A DNA stretch of 64,000 nucleotides from Clostridia bacterium (GTDB lineage Bacteria > Bacillota > Clostridia > Christensenellales > Aristaeellaceae), in contig JAFQHP010000049.1 of the NCBI GenBank assembly GCA_017397895.1, positions 1-64,000 of the forward strand, read 5' to 3'. Below are positions 56,762 through 64,000 of the stretch, piece by piece (positions within the stretch are counted from its first letter, which is position 1; each line of letters begins with the position of its first letter). The notes beneath the pieces are model-generated. The model made no database searches and had not been told where the DNA came from. It was given only the letters and a program-made list of their open reading frames with translations. A program made the translations under genes and the position numbers.

Positions 56762-58333
56762 TTACCTTGCTTTCGATGTAAAGGAGATTCTCGGGTCAAC
56801 CAGAGACATCAGGATATCGCCCAGGATGAGGCTGGTGATGGAAAGGAGAGCATAGAACAAGGTCATACCCACGATAACGCCGTTGTCGTACATGTTGATG
56901 GCCTTGGTCAGCAGGTTGCCGGCGCCGGGCACCACATACACGCGTTCGGTGATGATGGCACCGGTGAGGGAGTACAGCACCGTACCGGGCATACCATGCA
57001 CCATGGGGATGATGGCGTTCTTGAGGATGTGCTTGCGGAAAATTTCGTTTTCGGAAAGACCGCCGCTGCGGGCAAACTTCACATAATCGCTGTTCATCTG
57101 GTCGATCATGTAGCGGCGCAGCCACTTCATCAGGTTGGCCACAGAGGGCAGCGCCAGGGACACGATGGGCAGGATGTACATCAGCCAGCTGCCCTTGTCG
57201 ATGTCGAAGGTGGTGGGCAGGCCGAAGGCGCCGCCGATGGCCTTGAACAGGAAGATATAGGCCAGGGAGGGCACGGCGATGATGAAGATGATGTAGAAGG
57301 TGCCCAGCTTATCCACCAGCTTATCCTTCTTGCGGGCCATCATAATGCCCAGCGGCACGCCCAGGGCATAGGCCATGATGGAGGAAATGATGCCGATCAC
57401 AAAGGAGAAGCCCACCTTGGACTTGGCGTTCTTCACGGTGGAGGTGGAGGTGTAGTCGTCCAGGAAGCGGTCCTTGTTTACCAGGCTTGCTTCCCGGCTG
57501 CCGGCGATGTACACGGCAGTGTGCAGATCGTCCGCACTCTCTTCCGTAAGGCCGGTGGGATAGGTGACAGAGGACAACACATAGGAGCCCTGGGGGGCGA
57601 TCATGGTTTCAAACACATCCACACCCAGGTTCACGGCGTAGGATTTGCCCAGATTGATCTGCACCAGGTTCTGATGGATGAAGGGGAAGGAATCGGAGAA
57701 ATATAGCAAATACTTGTGCCGGGTGCCATTGCCGATGATGGCGGGAGAGAACTTTTCGCCGCCGTAAACCGGGTCATTCCAGGTGAAGGTCAGGCCGCGG
57801 TTTTCAATGTCTTCCTGCACATAGTGAATATTGTCAACGCTAATGATGCCGGTGAAATAATTCCACAGGCGGCCCAGGAGGGGCTTATCCTTGTAGGCAA
57901 ACAGCTGCTGCTGTCCGCCGGAAACGTACTTTTTCGGGCTCTGCATTTTTGCAGGCAAACGAACCACTTTGTAGCCCTGGGCTTCATAGTGGTCGGTGAA
58001 TTGCTTCACATACTGAGCCTGCAGCTCAGTATCATTTTCTACCTTCTTGCCGAACTTCACAGCGTCCTTATGAGTGGCCTCATCAATTTCGCCGTTTTTC
58101 AGCAATTCGTTCATGTAGTCGGCATAGGGCACATAGTCCAGATAGCCGTATTCCTCCCACATGCGGTACATATATACTTCTTTCTGATTATTGCCCAACT
58201 GCTTATAAGTAGGGTCCATGGCAAAAATCAGCTGTCGGTCCAATGCGGAATAAATCAGCAGCATTACGATGCCGACAACGATCACCACAGAGACCAAACT
58301 GTGCAGAATACGCTTAATCAGATATTTCGTCAT
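56762..58333 (-). CDS. oppB: Oligopeptide ABC transporter permease OppB with large outer domain
   Basis: The 523-residue protein has one N-terminal helix (SLVSVVIVVGIVMLLIYSAL), then about 265 residues that should lie outside the membrane, then the standard five-helix permease part from about residue 305 (SFVIGIISSIMAYALGVPLG) with the ABC-binding loop FARSGGLSENEIFRKHILKN. Usual OppB proteins are about 300-340 residues, so the outer domain is an expansion. The ribosome site is weak (GAGATGAGATT). Confidence 0.92.
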   Translation of the reverse strand: MTKYLIKRILHSLVSVVIVVGIVMLLIYSALDRQLIFAMDPTYKQLGNNQKEVYMYRMWEEYGYLDYVPYADYMNELLKNGEIDEATHKDAVKFGKKVENDTELQAQYVKQFTDHYEAQGYKVVRLPAKMQSPKKYVSGGQQQLFAYKDKPLLGRLWNYFTGIISVDNIHYVQEDIENRGLTFTWNDPVYGGEKFSPAIIGNGTRHKYLLYFSDSFPFIHQNLVQINLGKSYAVNLGVDVFETMIAPQGSYVLSSVTYPTGLTEESADDLHTAVYIAGSREASLVNKDRFLDDYTSTSTVKNAKSKVGFSFVIGIISSIMAYALGVPLGIMMARKKDKLVDKLGTFYIIFIIAVPSLAYIFLFKAIGGAFGLPTTFDIDKGSWLMYILPIVSLALPSVANLMKWLRRYMIDQMNSDYVKFARSGGLSENEIFRKHILKNAIIPMVHGMPGTVLYSLTGAIITERVYVVPGAGNLLTKAINMYDNGVIVGMTLFYALLSITSLILGDILMSLVDPRISFTSKAR

Positions 58334-58354
58334 AATCTCATCTCTCGATTAGTA

Positions 58355-58389
58355 CGATACGGGGGCGGCATAAAGCCGCTCCCGTATCG
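58355..58389. repeat. Stable hairpin between oppA and oppB
   Basis: CGATACGGGGGCGGC (58355-58369) pairs with GCCGCTCCCGTATCG (58375-58389) with one G-T pair. On the opp (minus) strand there is no T-run after the stem, so it may be a processing or 3'-stabilising structure that raises oppA mRNA over the rest of the operon. Confidence 0.8.
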
Positions 58390-58428
58390 CTGATTTTTTT
58401 AGACCGTTTAACGATCAGTTTTTCGATA

Positions 58429-60555
58429 TTAGAAGATACCGATGCACTTGATCATGTAGCCGGCATAGTCGGGCAGGAAGGTATCCAGATAAGTCTGGGG
58501 ATCGCCGTAGTCGGGGCCCCAACCAGACAGATCGTAGATGTCATAGTTGGCTTCATAACCATAGTTGGTGTAGTAGCCAGCATAGTACCATTCAGCGGTG
58601 GTTTCGCAAGCAACCTTGTTCAGCACCACAGCGCCGCCCAGCACTTCTTCGATAGAAGCACGGCACACTTCAGCCTTGTTGGTGTAAGTGGTGGAAGCGG
58701 AGTAGTAGGGCAGATCCAGGTAGATGGGCTTTTCAGCGCTGATTTCCACGCCTTCGGCAGCCAGTTCGGCGATAGCCAGATCCAGTTCAGCCTTGGCAGC
58801 TTCGGGGTTGTACCAACCGTCGTAGCCGAAGGAAGCACCCATGCCGCCTTCCAGAGTGGGATCCCAAACCTTCAGGGGCACCTGGTCGGCATCCAGCTGA
58901 GCCTGCATCACGGCGCCGTAGAAGGTGCCGGCGGGGAAGGTGGTTTCCACGCCGTTGATGGCGACGGTCACATCTTCAGTCAGGTACACAAAGTTGCCGG
59001 GGGTGTAGGAGTTGATCAGAGCAGCGTTCTTCAGTTCTTCGCCAACGGACTGAGCGTTCTGGGTGGCGCGGTCGATGGACATAGCCACAGCACGACGGAA
59101 GTGCACATTCTGCATGGCCTTCATGGTGCGGGCGGCGTCATCGGCAGTCTGGGTGGAGGCAACCTTACCGTCGTTGGTGTTGGCCATGGCGGTGCGGTAG
59201 ATGTTCATGAAGCCCATGTAGGAGGTGGCGTTGGTGGAGGACACATACTGATACTTGTCGAACCAGCCGTCCTGCTTGGCAACTTCCACAGCGTTGGAGT
59301 TCAGGCCGGCGCCGGCGATGACGTTAGCCTTCATGTCGTTGTAGGCCTTCAGAGCATCGGAACCATCGTTGTACTTCCAGGTGATGGTCTTGATGTTGAT
59401 GGCGTCCTTGTTCCAGTAGGATTCGCTGGCGGTGAAAACGATGGTGTTTTCGGGGGTCAGGTTGGTGACCAGGTAGGGACCGCAGTAAGCGATGTGGGAA
59501 GGATCCTTACCATACAGGTAGGTTTCGGAATCGGGAGCATATTCTTCGCCGAAGCCGCCGCCCTGGGACACGAAGTATTCACGGCTCATGGGAGCGAACA
59601 CGGAATAGCCCAGCATGGTCAGGAAGTAGGGAGCGGGAGCTTCCAGAGTGTACTGCACGGTGTATTCGTCAACAGCCTTCACGCCAACTTCGCTGAAGTC
59701 GGAGATTTCGCCGTCGATGTAAGCCTGGGCGTTCACGATGGCGCAACCGCCCTGATTGCCAACCAGGTATTCCAGGCCGCCCATGGCGTCCAGCATGTGG
59801 TTCATACCGGCGACAAAGTCGTCAGCGGTCACGTCGTCAACCTTACGGCCCTGGGAGTCAACCCAGATGACGCCTTCACGGAGCTTGAAGGTGTACACGG
59901 TGCCGGTTTCGTCCACAGACCATTCGGTGGCCAGGGCGGGCTGCATCACGTTTTCAACGTCGTATTCCACCAGACCGTCGAAGGTGTTGCAGATAGCTTC
60001 GCTGTCAGCAGCACGGGAGGTGGCCAGCACGTCCCAGGTCTTGGGGTCAGAGGAGTAACCCAGAGCATATTCGGTGTTCAGGGTGTAGCCCTTGTCAGCC
60101 AGATACTGCTTGGCCCAGGCTTCATAGGTGCCGGTGCCCTTCAGTTCGGCATACTTGGCTTTCATTTCGTCGCGTTCGGCGGTGGTGATAGGATCTTCGT
60201 TCACGATCAGAGCCTGATGATAACGGGAAGAATCCAGACCCCACAGAGCGGGAGAAATGGTATAGGGAGCAATACGGCTGATGGCGTAGTTACCACCCTG
60301 GGAAGTGGTGGGATACATTACGGCGGAAGCCATCAGCTTGGCTTCGGCAATAGCCATCAGGGCGTAACGCAGGGACAGGTTTTCCACTTCGTCACGGCCA
60401 GCCATATAGGTGGTGTAGAATTCGCCGAGGATCTTGTTGTAGAGCTCGGTGGAGGTGGCGCCGTAGGCTTCCACGTCGAAGTCTTCAGCAAAAGCGAAAG
60501 ACACGGAAGTCAGCGCGAGGACCAGGGCCAGGATCATAGCCAGAGTCTTCTTCAT
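58429..60555 (-). CDS. oppA: Oligopeptide-binding protein OppA-like
   Basis: The 708-residue SBP_bac_5-type protein binds peptides outside the cell for OppBCDF. It has a clear Sec signal peptide, MKKTLAMILALVLALTS then VSFAFA-ED, with an AxA-type cleavage site but no lipobox cysteine, although Gram-positive binding proteins are usually lipoproteins. Family signatures include FKLREGVIWVDSQGRKVDDV and VHFRRAVAMSIDR. It is longer than typical OppA (about 540-600). Retention on the cell may come from another component. AAAGGAA precedes the ATG. Confidence 0.9.
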   Translation of the reverse strand: MKKTLAMILALVLALTSVSFAFAEDFDVEAYGATSTELYNKILGEFYTTYMAGRDEVENLSLRYALMAIAEAKLMASAVMYPTTSQGGNYAISRIAPYTISPALWGLDSSRYHQALIVNEDPITTAERDEMKAKYAELKGTGTYEAWAKQYLADKGYTLNTEYALGYSSDPKTWDVLATSRAADSEAICNTFDGLVEYDVENVMQPALATEWSVDETGTVYTFKLREGVIWVDSQGRKVDDVTADDFVAGMNHMLDAMGGLEYLVGNQGGCAIVNAQAYIDGEISDFSEVGVKAVDEYTVQYTLEAPAPYFLTMLGYSVFAPMSREYFVSQGGGFGEEYAPDSETYLYGKDPSHIAYCGPYLVTNLTPENTIVFTASESYWNKDAINIKTITWKYNDGSDALKAYNDMKANVIAGAGLNSNAVEVAKQDGWFDKYQYVSSTNATSYMGFMNIYRTAMANTNDGKVASTQTADDAARTMKAMQNVHFRRAVAMSIDRATQNAQSVGEELKNAALINSYTPGNFVYLTEDVTVAINGVETTFPAGTFYGAVMQAQLDADQVPLKVWDPTLEGGMGASFGYDGWYNPEAAKAELDLAIAELAAEGVEISAEKPIYLDLPYYSASTTYTNKAEVCRASIEEVLGGAVVLNKVACETTAEWYYAGYYTNYGYEANYDIYDLSGWGPDYGDPQTYLDTFLPDYAGYMIKCIGIF

Positions 60556-60617
60556 GATTCATGTTCCTTTCTGATTTTTATTTAACCTGTTTCCCAAACA
60601 GGTCAATTGCGGAGATT

Positions 60618-60646
60618 ATTATACCATACATCCCCCATGATGCAAA
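60618..60646 (-). promoter_or_regulatory. Promoter of the opp operon
   Basis: On the minus strand, TTTGCA (60641-60646), 17 bases, then TATAAT (60618-60623) with a TGn extension. Confidence 0.75.
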
Positions 60647-60852
60647 ACATATTTTTTACCAAAATTGTATTTTTTTTGTATTTGCATACTTTGGATTGGT
60701 TTTTTTGTGTACTTTTAACGTGCATTCGGCGTGTAATCAACCATATTTTCCATCTGCTTTTGCATTTTTTCTCATTCTTTCCGTTGCCGGGGATGAAAAC
60801 AGCCCGTTTTTGCGTTTATGTTTGTGCCCTGTACTTTGTGGACAAAACATGG

Positions 60853-60858
60853 TATAAT
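60853..60858 (+). promoter_or_regulatory. Extended -10 promoter of the penicillin-binding protein gene
   Basis: TGGTATAAT has a perfect -10 (60853-60858) and TGn extension; the -35 (TGTACT at 17 bases) is poor. The rest of the 340-base divergent spacer from 60556 is AT-rich and shows no gene. Confidence 0.6.
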
Positions 60859-60895
60859 GAAGGCACGTCATTTTTCCCGGAACAGGAGGTGCACC

Positions 60896-63754
60896 GTGGA
60901 CAGAACGCCTTTGAACCCCAACGAAGATTACCTGCAGCCCCCTTATGCTGCGCCGGAAGAAAGCGGTGCACAAGAGGAAGGGGCTTTCTATCCCCCTGAG
61001 GAATTTTATCCCGGCCCGGAAAATGCTTATGCCTCCACCTGGGCCAATGAGCCCGAACAGGAAGAAGAAGCGCCCAAAAAGCGCACCATCTTCAAGCCCC
61101 GCACCCGCAAGCCTTCCTTTATATTGGGCGTGATCGTCAACGCCGTCAGGATGCTGGTGTTGTTCATCCTGCTGCTCGGCCTTGCCGGCGTGGGCGCGGT
61201 GGTGGGCGTGGCCAAGGCGTATATGGATTCCGCTCCCAGCCTGGACCTGGCCGCCATTGACGACCAGGCACAGACCTCCTTCATCTACGATGCCGACGGC
61301 AACCTCATCACCGATTACCGGGGCACGGAAAACCGCATCATGGTGTCCATCAACACCATGCCCAGTTACCTGCAGTACGCCTTTGTGGCGGTGGAGGACG
61401 CCCGCTTCTATACCCACAGCGGCGTGGACGTAAAGCGCATTGTGGGTGCCTTCGTCACCAACTTCACCACCGGCTCCAACCAGGGCGGCTCCACCATCAC
61501 CCAGCAATTGATCAAAAATACCCTGCTCTCCTCCGAGCAATCCTATAAACGCAAAATCCAGGAAGCGTACCTGGCCATGCAGCTGGAAACCCGCTACACC
61601 AAGGACCAGATCCTGGAAGCCTACCTGAACACCATATACCTTGGCGAAGATTATTACGGCGTGAAGGTGGCCGCCAACGGCTATTTCGGAAAAGAAAACC
61701 TGAACGACCTGACCATCCGGGAATGCGCCATGCTGGCAGGCATGACCACCAATCCCTACTACTATAATCCCCGCCGCAATTTCTACACCCGCCAGAGCGA
61801 AACCACCGATTACGCCGCCATCACCAACGAGCGCACCAATTATGTGCTGCGGTGTATGTACGAAAACCAGTTCATCACCCGGGAGCAGTACGAAGCCGCC
61901 ATGAACCCCGAAAGCGCCCATGTGCTGGAAAAATCCCCGGAAAGCACCGCCCTCTACCCCTACCCCCACTACGTGGAATATGCGGTGCGGGACGTGGTGC
62001 AGACCTTGCTTGCCTTAAACGGCCTGGAAAACACCTCCGCCAACCGCAACAAAATGGAAAACGAACTGCGCACCGGCGGCTACCATGTGTACCTGGCCCT
62101 GGATACCGACATCCAGAAAACCGTGGAAGAAACCCTGGCCAATTACAGCGATTACCCCGCCCTGCGGGACCCCTCCGATAAAATCTATCGTTCCCGCAAC
62201 GCCGACGGCACCTACGATGAAGTGATCCAGCCCCAGGCTGCCGCGGTGGTGCTGGACTGGCGCACGGGCGAGCTGAAGGCCATCGTGGGCAGCCGCAACC
62301 TGCCCACCACCCGCAAGTCCCTCAACCGGGCTGCGGACATGAATATGCCCGTGGGCTCTGCCATCAAGCCCATTGCCGTATATGCCCCCGCCATTGAGCT
62401 GGGCGCCGGCGCCGGTACCATCCTGAACAACATGCCCCTGCCCATCCGGGGCTGGACAGGGTCCGCCGGCCGGGATTCCTGGCCCCAGAATTACGGCGGC
62501 TCCTCCTACCGGGGGCCGGAAACGCTGCGCACCGCCCTCACCAAATCCGACAATACCGCCGCTGCCTACGCCCTGATGCACTTTGTGGGCGTGGAAAGAA
62601 GCTATGATTTCCTTCTGCAATTGGGGGCGAACCCGGATAACATCAACAAAACCCCCTTCGGCCTGGCCCTGGGCTCTTCCGGCATCACCCCCATCGATAT
62701 GACGGTGGCTTTCGGTGTGCTGGCCAACGGCGGCGTGTACCAAAGCCCCATCACCTTCCTTGGCATTGCCGACAGCGACCAGAACATCATCTACGATTCC
62801 CACGCCAACCAGGTGCGTCGTCAGGTGTTCAAGGCCTCCACAGCCTGGCTGACGGTGGATATCCTAAAGGATGTCATCTCCAAGGGCACCGGCACCGCCG
62901 CCAAGATTTCCGGCCAGACGGTGGCGGGCAAAACCGGCACCAACTCTGACCAGAAGGGCGTTTTCTTCACCGGCATGACCGGCTGGTACTGCGCTTCTGT
63001 GTGGATTGGCCATGACAATTACAAGGCCCTTTCCTCCAAGACCACCGGCGGCAACAGCGCCGCCAAGCTGTGGAAAGCCTTCATGCAGCCCATCCATCAG
63101 GGTCTGGGGAACCGGGACATCATGGAAGGCTCCGCCTCCGATTACGGGCTGACGAAGGTGACCACCTGCTGTGTCAGCGGCCAGCTGGCCACCGAAGCCT
63201 GCCGCAGCGATGTGATGGGCTACGGCACCGTCACCGATTACTGGCCCCGGGATACCGTGCCCACCACCTCCTGCCAGATGCACTACACCCTGTCCGTGTG
63301 CAACGAAAGCGGCATGCTGGCCAGCTCCTACTGCCCCTCTGTTTCCAATAAGGGCGTTGTGCTCCTGCCCCAGGGCCATCCCCTGTACGATTTCATCGGC
63401 ACCGAATACCAGGATGTGCTCAGCGATTACCTGGGCGAATACGCCACCCTCCGCCTCACATCCGATGCCAACTACAACGCCCAGATCATTCAGCAGCGCA
63501 CCTGCCCCTACCACGCATCCGGATCCTCCTATCAGGAATACATCACCCAAAATACCCTGCTTCCGGACGCCCAGCGCCTTCTGAACCAGGCAAACAGCCT
63601 GCTTTCCACCCTCTCCCCCAGCCACTGGGCCTACAATGCACTGGTGGAGGCCATCAATAACCTCTCCGCCGTCATTTATTCCAATCCCAGCCAGGATGCG
63701 CTGGTGAACGCCATGAGCCAATTGACCCTGGCCATGGCCGCAGCGCAGCAATAA
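60896..63754 (+). CDS. Class A penicillin-binding protein (PBP1A-like)
   Basis: The 952-residue bifunctional peptidoglycan synthase has a Pro/Glu-rich cytoplasmic tail (about 75 residues), one membrane helix (about 78-105), a GT51 glycosyltransferase domain (VAVEDARFYTHSGVD, GGSTITQQLIKN, YLNTIYLG), and a transpeptidase domain with SAIK (Ser488), SDN and KTGT. A C-terminal tail of about 200 residues has several cysteines. The start is GTG at 60896 after AGGAGG; the upstream frame lacks a site. It builds and cross-links cell-wall glycan strands. Confidence 0.94.
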   Translation: MDRTPLNPNEDYLQPPYAAPEESGAQEEGAFYPPEEFYPGPENAYASTWANEPEQEEEAPKKRTIFKPRTRKPSFILGVIVNAVRMLVLFILLLGLAGVGAVVGVAKAYMDSAPSLDLAAIDDQAQTSFIYDADGNLITDYRGTENRIMVSINTMPSYLQYAFVAVEDARFYTHSGVDVKRIVGAFVTNFTTGSNQGGSTITQQLIKNTLLSSEQSYKRKIQEAYLAMQLETRYTKDQILEAYLNTIYLGEDYYGVKVAANGYFGKENLNDLTIRECAMLAGMTTNPYYYNPRRNFYTRQSETTDYAAITNERTNYVLRCMYENQFITREQYEAAMNPESAHVLEKSPESTALYPYPHYVEYAVRDVVQTLLALNGLENTSANRNKMENELRTGGYHVYLALDTDIQKTVEETLANYSDYPALRDPSDKIYRSRNADGTYDEVIQPQAAAVVLDWRTGELKAIVGSRNLPTTRKSLNRAADMNMPVGSAIKPIAVYAPAIELGAGAGTILNNMPLPIRGWTGSAGRDSWPQNYGGSSYRGPETLRTALTKSDNTAAAYALMHFVGVERSYDFLLQLGANPDNINKTPFGLALGSSGITPIDMTVAFGVLANGGVYQSPITFLGIADSDQNIIYDSHANQVRRQVFKASTAWLTVDILKDVISKGTGTAAKISGQTVAGKTGTNSDQKGVFFTGMTGWYCASVWIGHDNYKALSSKTTGGNSAAKLWKAFMQPIHQGLGNRDIMEGSASDYGLTKVTTCCVSGQLATEACRSDVMGYGTVTDYWPRDTVPTTSCQMHYTLSVCNESGMLASSYCPSVSNKGVVLLPQGHPLYDFIGTEYQDVLSDYLGEYATLRLTSDANYNAQIIQQRTCPYHASGSSYQEYITQNTLLPDAQRLLNQANSLLSTLSPSHWAYNALVEAINNLSAVIYSNPSQDALVNAMSQLTLAMAAAQQ

Positions 63755-63757
63755 ACA

Positions 63758-63795
63758 AAAAACGCTGAAAGGCATTTCGCCCTTCAGCGTTTTTC
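63758..63795. terminator. Bidirectional terminator
   Basis: AAAAACGCTGAA and TTCAGCGTTTTT form a stem flanked by A- and T-runs, between the penicillin-binding protein gene and the converging GNAT gene. Confidence 0.88.
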
Positions 63796-64000
63796 TTACG
63801 CTTTCATCTCATAATAAATGCACAGATGGGTCTTTCCCCGGTATTCCACCGTATCGGTATCGGGGATTTTTTTCATGCCCGCCTTTTCCATCACCCGGCC
63901 GGAGGCAGCGTTCATTTCAAAATGCCCCGCCCGGACGGTATGGAAGCCCTTTTCCGTCAGCTGCCCGATGGCCAGGCGCAGCGCACAGGTGGCAATCCCC
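63796..64000 (-). CDS. GNAT acetyltransferase, C-terminal fragment (runs off window)
   Basis: The last 67 codons read GIATCALRLAIGQLTEKGF, then HTVRAGHFEMNAASGRVMEKAG and a terminal HLCIYYEMKA. This matches the C-terminal half of RimJ/RimL-type N-acetyltransferases, in which N-x-x-S-x-x-V-x-x-K-x-G is a hallmark. The N-terminal half lies beyond 64000. Stop TAA is at 63796-63798, just inside the terminator. Confidence 0.85.
   Translation of the reverse strand, partial: GIATCALRLAIGQLTEKGFHTVRAGHFEMNAASGRVMEKAGMKKIPDTDTVEYRGKTHLCIYYEMKA

Overview
The window looks like chromosomal DNA from a spore-forming, moderately GC-rich member of the Clostridia. The evidence is a str operon led by an L7Ae-like gene, a T-box-controlled branched-chain amino acid operon, SigK, LytTR/DUF3021 genes and Firmicutes-type ribosome binding sites and promoters. 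I would place it near Christensenellales or Oscillospirales, but genus and species cannot be read from the sequence.

Layout. 1-3779 (minus): str operon (L7Ae-like, rpsL, rpsG, fusA, start of tuf) from one strong promoter. 3903-10882 (plus): an ATP-grasp gene with a secreted peptidoglycan-binding protein, then a type IIA topoisomerase pair (parE/parC-like). 10982-23658 (plus): promoter, isoleucine-type T-box leader, then ilvA-leuACDB-ilvBNCD followed by a DUF815 ATPase and a MaoC-like gene, making almost the full pathway to branched-chain 2-oxo acids. 23794-32236: DUF89-recN-argR (minus), sua5-GNAT (plus), a PLC-like and a beta-lactamase-like gene (minus), and a PfkB sugar kinase (plus).

32243-47289 is the most striking part. 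The mother-cell sigma factor gene sigK is cut in two on the minus strand. Its first 208 codons lie at 46666-47289 and its last 17 codons plus stop at 32243-32296. Between them is a 14,369-bp element with a large serine recombinase at one end. Both junctions carry the same 6-bp core, TACATA on the plus strand. Joining them restores an in-frame 225-residue SigK whose helix-turn-helix reads GISRSYV-SRMEKRA, and the excised circle would carry a near-symmetrical attP of about 48 bp. This is a skin-type element. Its cargo is unusual: an SGNH esterase, an AraC regulator, a GH13 glucosidase, a GH92 mannosidase, HxlR, a yybP-ykoY-like riboswitch with a three-gene unit, an HTH/ParB pair, Fic, and several tiny AT-rich genes.

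47469-49724 (plus): LytTR, DUF3021, and a second copy of the thiazoline-carboxylate-hydrolase-like plus membrane protein pair that also occurs inside the element. 49762-60646 (minus): GH51 arabinofuranosidase and an oligopeptide ABC transporter operon (oppA-B-C-D-F plus an anchored hypothetical protein), with unusual insertions in several subunits. 60853-64000: a class A penicillin-binding protein (plus) and the end of a GNAT gene (minus).

Three intergenic regions (about 5.7-6.2, 23.6-23.86 and 28.54-28.80 kb) share a dispersed, structured repeat. I saw no tRNA, rRNA or CRISPR array.
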